Assembly (NCBI RefSeq): GCF_007990775.1
Contig: NZ_BJXB01000039.1
Span: 1 to 36,478 of the forward strand
Direction: 5' to 3'
Length of the DNA stretch: 36,478 bases
Origin: Deinococcus cellulosilyticus NBRC 106333 = KACC 11606
GTDB taxonomy: Bacteria > Deinococcota > Deinococci > Deinococcales > Deinococcaceae
Shown here in pieces: positions 7,636-15,511 of the stretch; the first letter of the stretch is position 1; every line of letters begins with the position of its first letter. The notes below the pieces were generated by a model that was not told where the DNA came from, did no database searches, and saw only the letters and a program-made list of their open reading frames with translations. Position numbers and translations under genes: made by a program.

Positions 7636-8637
7636 ATGACTTTGGCCACCCTTGGAAGACTGAAGAAAGTAGAACTCAGAACCGTCTGGGAAAGAGAAGA
7701 CACAGGTTTTACCATGTGGCTTTCCAGACCGGAGAACCTGGAACTGCTCAGCCAGACACTGGATCTGGACTTGCAGTATGAAGCGCATGAGCAGAATGTC
7801 GGGCCTTACCGTGCAGACATCGTGTGCACAGATGACGATGGAAACAAGGTCCTGATTGAGAACCAGTTGGAAGTCACGGACCACACCCATTTGGGGCAGC
7901 TTTTGACTTATGCAGGGACCCTGAACACCGTCACCATCATCTGGATTGCTGCGCGTTTCACGGATGAGCACAGGGCCGCTCTGGACTGGCTGAACAACAA
8001 CACGGGGCCGAACATCAACTTCTTTGGTCTGGAAATTGAGGTGTGGCAAATCGGGAATTCTGCCCCTGCGCCAAAGTTCAATGTGGTGTCTCAGCCGAAC
8101 AATTGGACCAAGCGCATGGTGGGTTCTCGGGGAAGCGAGATCACCGCCACCAAGCAGCTTCAGTTTGATTACTGGACGGCCATGAGGGAACATTTCTTGC
8201 AGCAGAATGCTGTTTTGCGTCCCCAGAAGCCCTTGCCTCAGCACTGGATGAATTTCGCTGCTGGGCGCTCCCACTTCCATTACTTCGCTTACGCCAACAT
8301 TCGGGACAAGTGCATTGGTCTGGGTCTGGTGATCAGTGGCCCGGACCGCTGGGCGCACTACTATCAATTGCTCAGCCAGAAAGAAGCCATCGAGGCAGAA
8401 GCACAAATGCAGTTTGAGTGGCGTGCTCTGGAAACCAAGAAGGAAAGTCAGGTTCTGCTGGAACACCCTTCTTTCAATCCAGCGGACCAGGGCAGCTGGG
8501 CTGCGCAGCATCAATGGCTGATGGGCACTGCGGCTTTGTTCCAGCGCATTTTTTCTGAGCGCATCCGTCAGCTGAGGGCCGCAGACTGGGCCGGGAATGC
8601 CAGTGAAGTGCTGAGTGAAGCCCCAGCGGAAGTTTGA
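7636..8637 (+). CDS. DUF4268-type protein with PD-(D/E)xK-like core, in hsd operon
   Basis: A 333-aa protein between hsdS and hsdR. Residues about 50-80 (GPYRADIVCTDDDGNKVLIENQLE) have the look of a PD-(D/E)xK nuclease core, with Asp61, Glu75 and Gln77 in place of the usual Lys. The C-terminal part (WTKRMV and FDYWTAMREHFLQQ onward) matches my memory of DUF4268 proteins. Its place in the operon suggests an accessory to type I restriction, but its activity is unknown. ATG 7636 is chosen, with AAAGGA ten bases upstream; TTG 7630 is the alternative. It ends 17 bp before hsdR. Confidence 0.8.
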   Translation: MTLATLGRLKKVELRTVWEREDTGFTMWLSRPENLELLSQTLDLDLQYEAHEQNVGPYRADIVCTDDDGNKVLIENQLEVTDHTHLGQLLTYAGTLNTVTIIWIAARFTDEHRAALDWLNNNTGPNINFFGLEIEVWQIGNSAPAPKFNVVSQPNNWTKRMVGSRGSEITATKQLQFDYWTAMREHFLQQNAVLRPQKPLPQHWMNFAAGRSHFHYFAYANIRDKCIGLGLVISGPDRWAHYYQLLSQKEAIEAEAQMQFEWRALETKKESQVLLEHPSFNPADQGSWAAQHQWLMGTAALFQRIFSERIRQLRAADWAGNASEVLSEAPAEV

Positions 8638-8654
8638 ATTCAAAGGAGACTGAC

Positions 8655-11600
8655 ATGTCCATCAATGAATCCATCGTTGAACTTGCAGCCATCGAGTGGT
8701 TTGAAGCCCTCGGGTACACCTTCGTGCCTGGAGAGACCATCAGCCCGGACAGCGCACACCCTGAGCGTCCCAGTTACGGCACGGTCATTCTGGAGGGGCG
8801 TGTGAAGGCTGCCCTGCAGCGCCTCAATCCGCAGCTTCCAGACATCACTTTGACCGAGGCGTACAACAAGCTGGTTCGTGCCCAGTCGCAGGACACCGTC
8901 ACCAACAACCGGGAGTTTCACCGACATCTGATCGAGGGGATTCCGGTCACGTACCGGGATGATGCAGGCCAGACCAGAGGGGCACAGGCACAAATTGTGG
9001 ACTGGGAGAACATTGAGGATGCGGACCTGCTGGTGGTGAACCAGTTCACGGTGATTGAGAAGAAACACAACCGCAGGCCAGATCTGGTGGTGTTCCTCAA
9101 TGGTCTGCCCATCTCGGTGATTGAACTCAAGAACGCCGTGAACGAGGACACCACCATTGATGAGGCGTACAACCAACTGCAAACCTACAAGAAGGACATC
9201 CCCTCGCTCTTTCACTTCAATGAGCTGCTGATCATCTCGGACGGTCTGGATGCCCGGGTGGGCAGCCTCACAGCGGACCGGGAACGTTTCATGCCCTGGC
9301 GGACCATTGCAGGGGAAGACCTGGCCCCCAAGAGCCTTCCCAGACTCCAGGTGGTGATCGAGGGACTGTTCCACAGGGAGCGCCTGCTGGACTTCCTGAG
9401 GTACTTCATTGTCTTTGAGGATGAGGCTGCTCAGGTGAATGGCGTGCAGGTCATCAGGACCGTGAAGAAGCTGGCCGGGTACCACCAGTTCCACGCGGTC
9501 CGCACGGCAGTACAGAGTGTGGTGAATGCCAGCCAGAACGATGGTCGCGGTGGGGTGGTGTGGCACACGCAAGGCTCCGGGAAAAGCCTCACCATGGTCT
9601 TCTTTGCCGGGAAGGTCATTCAACACCCGGCTTTGCAGAACCCTACACTGGTGGTCCTCACAGACCGCAATGACCTGGACGATCAGCTGTATGGAACCTT
9701 CGCACGCTGTCAGGACAACATCCGCCAGAGCCCCCAGAAGGCCGAGAACCGCGCACAACTGAGGAGCCTTCTGTCGGTGGCTTCGGGAGGGGTGGTCTTC
9801 ACCACCATCCAGAAGTTCTCACCTGAGAACAAGGGGGATGAGTACCCCCTGCTGACCGACCGCCGAAACATCATCGTGATGGCCGACGAGGCCCACCGCA
9901 GCCAGTACGGCTTTGAGGGCCGGGTGTCCACCACAGACACTGAAGCCGTGATCGAGTACGGTTACGCCAAACACATGCGGGATGGCATTCCCAATGCGAC
10001 TTTCCTGGGCTTCACGGGAACCCCCGTGGACGCCAATGACCGCAGCACAAGGGCCGTGTTCGGGGATTACATCAGCATTTACGACATCGAGCGGGCCGTG
10101 GACGATGGGGCCACTGTGCCCATCTACTACGAAAGCCGCCTGGCCAAACTTCACCTGGAAGACACCGTGGTGGATCAGGTGGATGAGGAAGTGGAAACCA
10201 TCACCGGGGACATCGACGACCAGCAAGCCCTGAAGGCCAAGCGCAAGTGGGCTCAACTGGAAGCCATGGCAGGCACACCCGAGCGTTTGCGTCTGGTGGC
10301 CCTGGATCTGGTGAACCACTACGAGGAGCGCTGCCAGACCCTCACAGGCAAGGCCATGATCGTGTGCATGTCCCGCAGGATCGCCGTGGACCTCTACAAC
10401 GAGATCATCAAGCTGCGCCCCGAGTGGGACAGTGAAGACGACGAGCAGGGCATGCTCAAGGTGATCATGACGGGCTCTGCCGCTGACCCCGAGGCTTTCC
10501 GTCCGCACGTCAGGAACAAGCAGCGCAAAGAGCGTCTGGCCAACCGCTTCAGGGACGCCAAAGACCCCCTGAAACTGGTGATTGTGCGTGACATGTGGCT
10601 CACAGGCTTTGATGTGCCTTCCCTCCACACCATGTACATCGACAAACCCATGCGCGGTTACGGACTGATGCAGGCCATCGCCCGGGTGAACCGGGTGTTC
10701 AAGGACAAACCCGGTGGCCTGATCGTGGATTACATCGGCATTGCCACCCAGCTTCGGGAAGCCATGATCGAATACACCCAGTCTGGAGGCAAAGGAAACA
10801 CCAGCGACGATCTCTCCGAAGCCGTGGAAGCCCTCAAGAAGTACCTGGAGATCTGCCAGGATTACTTCTTCGGTTTCGATTACAGCAAGTTTGTGGATGG
10901 GAAGCCCTCAGAGCGCCTCACGGTGCTCCCTGCTGCTCAGGAATTCCTGCTGGAGAAAGACCGCCTCGCCACCGAAGAAGAGGCCAGACACAACCCGGAA
11001 CTCAAGAAATTCCGCAGTCCCAGAAAACGCTTCATTGATGCCGTGGTGGGCCTCAGCCGGGCCTTTGCCCTGTGCGGCACAGACGAGTACGCCAGGAGTG
11101 TGGTGGTGGAAGTGGCCTTCTTCCAGGCCATCAAGGTGGCCCTACAGAAACAACTGGACGCTGAGCGGGAAGACCAGGGCAAGAAAACCACCACAGAAGT
11201 GGACCACGCCATTCAGCAGCTGGTTTCCAAGGCCATCATCGCGGATGAAGTGATTGATGTCTTCAAAGCTGCAGGCCTCAAAAAACCCAACATTGGGGTC
11301 CTCAGCGATGAATTCCTGGATGAGATCAAAGGGATGCCTTACAAGAACCTCGCCATCGAAACCCTGCGCAAACTCCTGGAAGGGGAAATCCGCAGCCGCT
11401 CCAGAACCAACGTCGTGCAGTCCCGGCAGTTCTCGGAGATGCTCAAGAACGCCCTCAGCAGTTACCACAACCGGGGCCTGCAAACCGCAGAGATCCTGCA
11501 AGAACTCCTCGACATGGCAAAAGAGTTCCGCGAGTCCGTGAACCGTGGAGAACAACTTGGCCTTACTGAGGATGAACTGGCCTTCTATGACGCTCTGGGC

Positions 11601-11843
11601 GTAAATGACAGCGCAGTGAAGATCATGGGGGATGGGCAGCTCAAAGAAATTGCGCAGGACATCGTAAAGCAGATCCGCCAGAACATCACCATCGACTGGA
11701 CGGTCAAGGAGATGGTCCGGGCCCGAATGCGAACTCTGGTCAGGCGTACCCTCAGGAAGTACGGATACCCACCAGACAAGCAGGATGGGGCCATCACTGC
11801 GATTCTGGAGCAAGCAGAGCGGGTTGCTGCCCAGTGGGTTTGA
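8655..11843 (+). CDS. hsdR: Type I restriction endonuclease/translocase subunit HsdR
   Basis: A 1062-aa motor subunit that pumps DNA and cuts it. The N-terminal PD-(D/E)xK nuclease is seen as RPDLVVF with Asp143 and IELK with Glu157 and Lys159. The superfamily 2 motor follows, with Walker A HTQGSGKS (residues 304-311), Walker B DEAH (411-414) and later motor motifs such as GFTGTP and the QAIARVNR motif VI. The long C-terminal helical region contacts the methylase. AAGGAG lies eight bases before the ATG. Full length, no frameshift, so the system looks intact. Confidence 0.97.
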   Translation: MSINESIVELAAIEWFEALGYTFVPGETISPDSAHPERPSYGTVILEGRVKAALQRLNPQLPDITLTEAYNKLVRAQSQDTVTNNREFHRHLIEGIPVTYRDDAGQTRGAQAQIVDWENIEDADLLVVNQFTVIEKKHNRRPDLVVFLNGLPISVIELKNAVNEDTTIDEAYNQLQTYKKDIPSLFHFNELLIISDGLDARVGSLTADRERFMPWRTIAGEDLAPKSLPRLQVVIEGLFHRERLLDFLRYFIVFEDEAAQVNGVQVIRTVKKLAGYHQFHAVRTAVQSVVNASQNDGRGGVVWHTQGSGKSLTMVFFAGKVIQHPALQNPTLVVLTDRNDLDDQLYGTFARCQDNIRQSPQKAENRAQLRSLLSVASGGVVFTTIQKFSPENKGDEYPLLTDRRNIIVMADEAHRSQYGFEGRVSTTDTEAVIEYGYAKHMRDGIPNATFLGFTGTPVDANDRSTRAVFGDYISIYDIERAVDDGATVPIYYESRLAKLHLEDTVVDQVDEEVETITGDIDDQQALKAKRKWAQLEAMAGTPERLRLVALDLVNHYEERCQTLTGKAMIVCMSRRIAVDLYNEIIKLRPEWDSEDDEQGMLKVIMTGSAADPEAFRPHVRNKQRKERLANRFRDAKDPLKLVIVRDMWLTGFDVPSLHTMYIDKPMRGYGLMQAIARVNRVFKDKPGGLIVDYIGIATQLREAMIEYTQSGGKGNTSDDLSEAVEALKKYLEICQDYFFGFDYSKFVDGKPSERLTVLPAAQEFLLEKDRLATEEEARHNPELKKFRSPRKRFIDAVVGLSRAFALCGTDEYARSVVVEVAFFQAIKVALQKQLDAEREDQGKKTTTEVDHAIQQLVSKAIIADEVIDVFKAAGLKKPNIGVLSDEFLDEIKGMPYKNLAIETLRKLLEGEIRSRSRTNVVQSRQFSEMLKNALSSYHNRGLQTAEILQELLDMAKEFRESVNRGEQLGLTEDELAFYDALGVNDSAVKIMGDGQLKEIAQDIVKQIRQNITIDWTVKEMVRARMRTLVRRTLRKYGYPPDKQDGAITAILEQAERVAAQWV

Positions 11844-12039
11844 AGGAGCCCTTGTGCTGGCCTGTGTGGCTCACAGCCTGGATCACCGCTGTGGTTTGGG
11901 TGGCCTGCAGGGTTCCTGTCTTCTGCCGCCTCACACCTCTGAATCCGTCTACCTGTGCGGGTTCCATCGTGACTCCACTGTCTTATCCCTGTCACATCCT
12001 GTCGCCTGCGGGTGTGATCCTGGTTTCAGGAGAAAGAGC

Positions 12040-12282
12040 ATGAACCAAGAACCGTGGATCATCACCGAAATCATTGATGGTCCCAGAGCCCGCACGATTG
12101 AGAAAGCCGATGAAAGCTTGCTGGTGTACTGGGAGGTGGAATTTTACTGTGAGCGAGGCGGAAAGCGGGAGGCCACAGCAAGGTGGTCCTCAGATCCGGC
12201 CGCACTGAAGCGTTACGTGGTGGGGGCAGAACTGAAGGACCTGGATGAGGATGAAACTTACGGGCTGGATTCTGGTGTTTGA
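12040..12282 (+). CDS. Hypothetical protein (80 aa)
   Basis: Eighty codons starting MNQEPWIITEIIDGPRARTI, with CAGGAGAAAG in SD position. It reads as a small beta-rich soluble protein (SLLVYWEVEFYCERGGKREATARWSSDP) with an acidic C-terminus. It lies about 200 bp after hsdR on the same strand; no terminator is obvious between them (only a weak TCACATCC/GGGTGTGA hairpin at about 11992-12017), so it could be read from the hsd transcript. Family not recognised. Confidence 0.6.
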   Translation: MNQEPWIITEIIDGPRARTIEKADESLLVYWEVEFYCERGGKREATARWSSDPAALKRYVVGAELKDLDEDETYGLDSGV

Positions 12283-12352
12283 CCCCCAGGAGAACCCTGA
12301 TCGTCCTGTGGGCATCATGCTGAGGGCTGCACAGCAGCCTTACTGTGTGGTT

Positions 12353-12544
12353 TCAAACATCGTACTTGGCGCACACCAGTTCAAAGGCTTCCCGGTAGAG
12401 TTCCTGCAATGTTTTGCGGCTTTTGATCTTGGCAAGGGCAAGCCGGTCATGCAGGGCCTGGGGGATGTCTTTGGCGTAGATGGCTTTCATGTCTTCGGTG
12501 CTGGTTTCGGCGGTGGCCTGGGTGCTGCTTTTTCTTCTGGGCAT
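12353..12544 (-). CDS. Small DNA-binding-like protein (63 aa), possible ribbon-helix-helix
   Basis: Sixty-three codons starting MPRRKSSTQATAETSTEDMK, with a strong SD (AGGAGG, five bases before the ATG). The C-terminal 40 residues (AIYAKDIPQALHDRLALAKIKSRKTLQELYREAFELV) fit a short beta strand followed by two helices, the fold of CopG/Arc-type repressors. If so, it is a candidate repressor of the AT-rich palindromes in the cluster 1 promoters, one of which drives it. It is the last gene of cluster 1. The fold is inferred, not proven. Confidence 0.6.
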   Translation of the reverse strand: MPRRKSSTQATAETSTEDMKAIYAKDIPQALHDRLALAKIKSRKTLQELYREAFELVCAKYDV

Positions 12545-12555
12545 ACATCCTCCTG

Positions 12556-12626
12556 AATCCTGTCCAGGGCAGGACTTTTCACACTCATTGTATAATTATA
12601 TTAATATATATTTATATAGAATGCAA
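12556..12626 (-). promoter_or_regulatory. Cluster 1 promoter/operator and leader of the 63-aa gene
   Basis: On the minus strand TTGCAT - 17 bp - TAATAT (12598-12626), with the spacer formed by the alternating A/T palindrome shared by all cluster 1 promoters. The leader folds as a short stem (AGTCCTG / CAGGATT) with a CCCTGGA loop, which differs from the GCGGAC loop of the other cluster 1 leaders. Confidence 0.7.
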
Positions 12627-12655
12627 GGCCTCTGAAAGTTTGCTACAATTTCCGG

Positions 12656-12740
12656 TAATCCTTGACTGGATTCAGACGACGCAGCGTGTCCGCAACTTGC
12701 TGCCCGTCCGGGAAAGCCCTCCATCTGGGGGGTTTTCTTT
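12656..12740 (+). ncRNA. Candidate antisense RNA of cluster 1 (about 80 nt)
   Basis: Seen: an extended -10 box TGCTACAAT (12641-12649) and, about 70 bp on, an intrinsic terminator (CCCTCC / GGGGGG, then TTTTCTTTT, 12717-12740). Between them CCTTGACTGGATT is complementary to the SD region of cluster 1 leaders (14 nt for the gene at 13140, 10 nt for those at 13992, 14596 and 15195). Next, GCAGC/GCTGC (12681-12703) closes a loop GTGTCCGCAACTT whose GTCCGC is complementary to the GCGGAC loops of those leaders. Inferred: a trans-acting kissing-loop antisense RNA that blocks translation of several cluster 1 genes. On the minus strand the same bases would be an orphan leader with no promoter and no start codon. 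Confidence 0.6.
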
Positions 12741-12777
12741 TGCCTTGATGCGAACTTTCCCACTTCCCTGAACCAAA

Positions 12778-12805
12778 ACCTGCGGCCCCGCACGGGGCCG
12801 CAGGT
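12778..12805 (-). terminator. Terminator of the gene at 12814
   Basis: A 13-bp perfect stem (ACCTGCGGCCCCG and its complement) with a 2-nt centre, directly after the stop codon on the minus strand and followed by TTTGG; on the plus strand it is followed by CGAATTTTT, so it may work both ways. Confidence 0.75.
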
Positions 12806-12813
12806 CGAATTTT

Positions 12814-13140
12814 TCAGGCATAACTGGTGGTTTGCTTTGGCTGGCCGTCCCACTTCCGGCAACTGCCGTGTTCCACCACCAGACGCACTTCGCCGTTCCA
12901 CAGGTAGGGCTTTTTCACCCGTGCCTCTCCGGTGAAGTGGTTCAGCAGGGGCAAGACTTCTGCGGTCATGCTGCCGTGTTTGACTTCCTGCTGGTCAATG
13001 GGCCGCACCCACACCCGGCGGCGGGTGACTTTGACCACCTGAACAAAATCCACGTTCGTCTGGTCGTACCCCCAGCGCTGCATGAAAATGTCGTTCTCCT
13101 GGATCTGGGCGTGGGCGTCGGCTAGGGTCTGGTATTTCAT
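12814..13140 (-). CDS. Cluster 1 hypothetical protein (108 aa)
   Basis: Starts MKYQTLADAHAQIQENDIF, with AAGGAG eight bases upstream inside the conserved cluster 1 leader. A soluble, mixed-charge protein with basic stretches (VKVTRRRVWVRPIDQQEVKH) and no membrane helix. No motif recognised. It forms a complete single-gene unit: promoter and palindrome at 13194-13222, leader hairpin at 13165-13185, gene, terminator at 12778. Its leader has the longest match (14 nt) to the candidate antisense RNA at 12656. Confidence 0.75.
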   Translation of the reverse strand: MKYQTLADAHAQIQENDIFMQRWGYDQTNVDFVQVVKVTRRRVWVRPIDQQEVKHGSMTAEVLPLLNHFTGEARVKKPYLWNGEVRLVVEHGSCRKWDGQPKQTTSYA

Positions 13141-13164
13141 GGTTTCTGCTCCTTGACTGGATTT

Positions 13165-13222
13165 GCAGGGGGTCCGCTCCCCTGCACAAGAATATATTAA
13201 TATATATTTATATACTTGTCAA
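13165..13222 (-). promoter_or_regulatory. Cluster 1 promoter and leader hairpin (gene 13140)
   Basis: TTGACA (13217-13222), 17-bp AT-only palindromic spacer, TAATAT (13194-13199). The leader hairpin is GCAGGGG / CCCCTGC with loop AGCGGAC, followed by AATCCAGTCAAGGAG, the shared SD block. Confidence 0.85.
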
Positions 13223-13244
13223 GAGAAAATCCATCCCACAGAAG

Positions 13245-13266
13245 AAAACCCCGCATTTCTGCGGGG
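13245..13266 (-). terminator. Intrinsic terminator
   Basis: CCCCGCA / TGCGGGG with a 4-nt loop and a T run on the minus strand, just after the stop at 13274. The same stem-loop sequence recurs at 14106-14123. Confidence 0.85.
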
Positions 13267-13273
13267 TCAAATC

Positions 13274-13552
13274 TCAGAAAGGAAGGTCATCTAAAGGCCA
13301 CTCCTCACCCGGCATCATGGGTCTGTGTCCTGACTTGTAAATCACATTGTCCTCCTTGTGGGGGTGGTACACCGATTCAAGCTGACCCTCAGAGATCAGC
13401 CGTTGCAGTTCGGCATGGGCAGTGTCCACCGACACGGTGCAGTCCTCGGCCACAGTCTCCACCAGCAGTTTCTCAGTCATGTTGGGTCCGTACAGGTCAA
13501 GGGTGTCCAGAAAAGAAGCTGTGGGGTTGGGGGTTTCATTGATGTTGTCCAT
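13274..13552 (-). CDS. Cluster 1 hypothetical protein (92 aa), possible winged helix
   Basis: Starts MDNINETPNPTASFLDTLDL, with CCAGGAG in SD position; the longer frame to 13702 overlaps the upstream gene and lacks an SD. The middle (MTEKLLVETVAEDCTVSVDTAHAELQRLISEGQLESVYHP) has the shape of a winged-helix domain: two helices, a recognition-type helix and a short hairpin. That is an inference from pattern only. It is the second gene of a two-gene unit behind 13639-13992. The 86-bp gap holds a GGCCCC/GGGGCC hairpin but no conserved leader loop. Confidence 0.65.
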   Translation of the reverse strand: MDNINETPNPTASFLDTLDLYGPNMTEKLLVETVAEDCTVSVDTAHAELQRLISEGQLESVYHPHKEDNVIYKSGHRPMMPGEEWPLDDLPF

Positions 13553-13638
13553 GTCTGCTCCTGGCTGCGGCCTGGGCCGCCTGATTTCATTTGCATCACC
13601 GGATCTGAAAGGGGTAGGCCCCTTGCGGGGCCTCTGCC

Positions 13639-13992
13639 TCACTCCTCGGTGTCTTCGACTCGGGTCAGTTTGCCGTCTGCGCTCACACGCTCGGTGATCC
13701 ACATGAATTTCTTGCTGGGGTGGTTGTCGAGTTTCAGCTTGTAAACGATGGTGCCCTGAATGGTGGTCTGCACTGGGCCTTCTTCGGCTTCCAGATCGTT
13801 CTGGTAGAAGCGCACCACACGGGCCACAGTCTGCACTGCGTCCTGGGGGTCATTCAGGCTGCTGGTGTACAGGCGCTCATTCTCCACTGCTCCGGTTTCA
13901 GCGTTGCAACGCTCGGCGTTCACAAAGCACTGGAAGCGCTTGCCATCGAGGGCGAAGGGGATGATGTGTCCGAAAGTTTCAGGGTTTTGCAT
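13639..13992 (-). CDS. Cluster 1 hypothetical protein (117 aa)
   Basis: Starts MQNPETFGHIIPFALDGKRF, with AAGGAGA in the conserved leader. A soluble protein of alternating strand-like segments (TIQGTIVYKLKLDNHPSKKFMWITERVSADGKLTRVED) and an acidic end; no recognised domain. First gene of a two-gene unit with the gene at 13552. Promoter at 14048-14076 and leader hairpin at 14017-14040 make it a predicted target of the RNA at 12656. Confidence 0.75.
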   Translation of the reverse strand: MQNPETFGHIIPFALDGKRFQCFVNAERCNAETGAVENERLYTSSLNDPQDAVQTVARVVRFYQNDLEAEEGPVQTTIQGTIVYKLKLDNHPSKKFMWITERVSADGKLTRVEDTEE

Positions 13993-14016
13993 GTTCTGTC
14001 TCCTTGACTGAGATTT

Positions 14017-14076
14017 CAGGCGGGGTCCGCATCCCGTCTGTAAGAATATATTAATATATATTTATATATTTGTCAA
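14017..14076 (-). promoter_or_regulatory. Cluster 1 promoter and leader hairpin (gene 13992)
   Basis: TTGACA (14071-14076) - 17 bp - TAATAT (14048-14053). The leader stem CAGACGGG / CCCGCCTG (one mismatch) carries the loop ATGCGGAC, then CAGTCAAGGAG. The loop matches GTCCGCA of the candidate antisense RNA over 7 nt. Confidence 0.85.
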
Positions 14077-14097
14077 GCCTGTAACGGTGTTCCACAA

Positions 14098-14123
14098 AAG
14101 AAAAACCCCGCATTTCTGCGGGG
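14098..14123 (-). terminator. Intrinsic terminator
   Basis: CCCCGCA / TGCGGGG with a T run on the minus strand, 18 bp after the stop at 14141; the stem-loop is identical to the one at 13249-13266. Confidence 0.85.
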
Positions 14124-14140
14124 CAAAAAGGGCTTAAAAT

Positions 14141-14596
14141 TCACTGTGAGGTCTTCAGCACCGTCAACACCAGACCTGCAAGGGCCAGCAACAGCAGGCT
14201 CATGTCCTCCCAATTGACGGTCTTGAGAAACCGCACCAGTGGGGTGAGCCGTACCGTGTGCATGGTCTCATGGAACCAGACGTAATACTCAAGCTCCTCC
14301 TGGTCATGCATCACCACATCCCCGGCCCTCAGGGGCACTTCGATTTCAAGGTGAATGCCCCTGTAAAGCAGTTCCAGTTCTTCACGGGAAAAGGTGTAAG
14401 GCTGGAAGGACTGGGCCACCATGTAAATCTCATTCACCCACTGGCACTCAAAGTGGTTGTACATGGTGTAGATGGGGGTCAGCACAATGATGCCATCGTC
14501 CAGTGAGGCAATGCAGGGAAACGCCTTGTCGTAGCGTCTGCTGGGCATGTCCTGAACGATGGTCCGGGGGGTGTGGGCTTGCTGAAGGTAAATCAT
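14141..14596 (-). CDS. Cluster 1 tail-anchored membrane protein (151 aa)
   Basis: Starts MIYLQQAHTPRTIVQDMPSR with the conserved AAGGAGA leader. A soluble domain of about 125 residues, acidic in its second half (EIEVPLRAGDVVMHDQEELEYYVWFHETMH), is followed by one hydrophobic helix close to the C-terminus (MSLLLLALAGLVLTVLK), so it is probably anchored by its tail to the inner face of the membrane. Family not recognised. Complete single-gene unit with its own promoter, hairpin leader and terminator. Confidence 0.75.
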   Translation of the reverse strand: MIYLQQAHTPRTIVQDMPSRRYDKAFPCIASLDDGIIVLTPIYTMYNHFECQWVNEIYMVAQSFQPYTFSREELELLYRGIHLEIEVPLRAGDVVMHDQEELEYYVWFHETMHTVRLTPLVRFLKTVNWEDMSLLLLALAGLVLTVLKTSQ

Positions 14597-14619
14597 GTCT
14601 GTCTCCTTGACTGAGGATT

Positions 14620-14679
14620 CAGGTGAGGTCCGCATCTCACCTGTAAGAATATATTAATATATATTTATATATTCGTCAA
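14620..14679 (-). promoter_or_regulatory. Cluster 1 promoter and leader hairpin (gene 14596)
   Basis: TTGACG (14674-14679) - 17 bp - TAATAT (14651-14656). Perfect 8-bp leader stem CAGGTGAG / CTCACCTG with loop ATGCGGAC, then CAGTCAAGGAG. Confidence 0.85.
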
Positions 14680-14699
14680 GGTTTTTGCTGTCCACAAAA

Positions 14700-14724
14700 G
14701 GAAAAACCCCTGCTTTTGCAGGGG
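14700..14724 (-). terminator. Intrinsic terminator
   Basis: CCCCTGC / GCAGGGG with a 4-nt loop and a T run on the minus strand, after the stop at 14738. Confidence 0.85.
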
Positions 14725-14737
14725 CCATCAAAGGGCT

Positions 14738-14965
14738 TCACTTGCTGTTGAGCATCACCACAAAAAGCAGGAACACGGCCCACCACACATCTCCAAGTGT
14801 GTACTGCCATACGTGGGTGAATGTCACTGGCTGGCTGGTGAGCAGCATCAAAGACAGGTGAACCAATCCAGCAAACAAACTGAGGCAGATGGACAGCAGC
14901 AGCAGGATCACACAGGCTTTCTGGAGGGTGTTGAGCTTCTGGTAACGGGCTTTGAGGGTGTTCAT
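14738..14965 (-). CDS. Cluster 1 two-helix membrane protein (75 aa)
   Basis: Starts MNTLKARYQKLNTLQKACVI; AAAGGAG lies about ten bases upstream. It has two hydrophobic helices, about residues 16-41 (KACVILLLLSICLSLFAGLVHLSL) and 57-73 (VWWAVFLLFVVMLNS), with a basic N-terminus, so both ends probably face the cytoplasm. Second gene of a unit with 15195. The 53-bp gap holds an 8-bp perfect hairpin (GGACCTGG / CCAGGTCC, 14988-15009), again directly before a start site. Function unknown. Confidence 0.7.
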   Translation of the reverse strand: MNTLKARYQKLNTLQKACVILLLLSICLSLFAGLVHLSLMLLTSQPVTFTHVWQYTLGDVWWAVFLLFVVMLNSK

Positions 14966-15018
14966 GTCCTGTTCTCCTTTCAGGGGTGGACCTGGCATGT
15001 ACCAGGTCCTGGGCTGCT

Positions 15019-15195
15019 TCAAGCTGCATTCCTTTCGGACGTGATTTCCTTGATGAACAGCACCTCAAACCCGGCGCTCTCCAGAGAAACCCGCAAAGCC
15101 TTTTCACTGCTGGCGTGGGTTTCATACACGTTGCTGTAACCCCGGTACTGGCCTGTGCCCTTCACTGAAACGAGAAACTTGGGATCTTCGGTCAT
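15019..15195 (-). CDS. Cluster 1 hypothetical protein (58 aa)
   Basis: Fifty-eight codons starting MTEDPKFLVSVKGTGQYRGY, directly behind the conserved leader (CAGTCAAGGAG, hairpin, promoter), which is the main reason to accept so short a gene. The sequence looks like a small alpha/beta protein (SNVYETHASSEKALRVSLESAGFEVLFIKEI), with an adaptor-like or DNA-binding size but no recognised motif. First gene of the unit with 14965. Confidence 0.7.
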   Translation of the reverse strand: MTEDPKFLVSVKGTGQYRGYSNVYETHASSEKALRVSLESAGFEVLFIKEITSERNAA

Positions 15196-15218
15196 GCTCT
15201 TTCTCCTTGACTGAATTT

Positions 15219-15278
15219 GCAGGTGGGGTCCGCTCCCCCCTACAAGAATATATTAATATATATTTATATATTTTTCAA
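15219..15278 (-). promoter_or_regulatory. Cluster 1 promoter and leader hairpin (gene 15195)
   Basis: TTGAAA (15273-15278) - 17 bp - TAATAT (15250-15255). The leader stem has GTAGG / CCTGC (one G-U pair) and GGG / CCC around one mismatch, with GAGCGGAC in the loop, then TCAGTCAAGGAG. Confidence 0.8.
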
Positions 15279-15355
15279 GCCACAAAAGCTGATCCAGACA
15301 ACGAAAAATCATTGTTTACACCAAGTCCAAACAGACAATTTTACCCCACAAACCA

Positions 15356-15384
15356 TATACAAATATATAAATATATACTATAAT
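15356..15384 (+). promoter_or_regulatory. Promoter of the 51-aa membrane protein gene
   Basis: TATACA (15356-15361) - 17 bp AT-only spacer - TATAAT (15379-15384) on the plus strand. The spacer resembles the cluster 1 palindrome without being identical, so the same regulator could act here. Confidence 0.6.
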
Positions 15385-15449
15385 AAGGGTGTCCTCGGGG
15401 ACGGGTTGATTGACAGTCAGGTGAAAGCAGCAGGTAGGGACCAAGAAAA

Positions 15450-15483
15450 ACCCCGCTGGGGTTGCGTCCCAACGGGGTTTTGA
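15450..15483 (+). terminator. Leader terminator/attenuator
   Basis: AAAACCCCG / CGGGGTTTT encloses a second small stem (GGG/CCC). It lies between the promoter at 15379 and the start codon at 15512, so it would end most transcripts as an RNA of about 95 nt before the gene. Confidence 0.6.
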
Positions 15484-15511
15484 TTGTTCCTCCTCGAAAG
15501 GAGGTGAGAGC

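Noticed and set aside
12598..15278. Repeated AT-rich blocks considered as a CRISPR array or iterons
   Set aside because: The blocks are 500-800 bp apart with genes between, lie exactly between -35 and -10 boxes, and lack short unique spacers.
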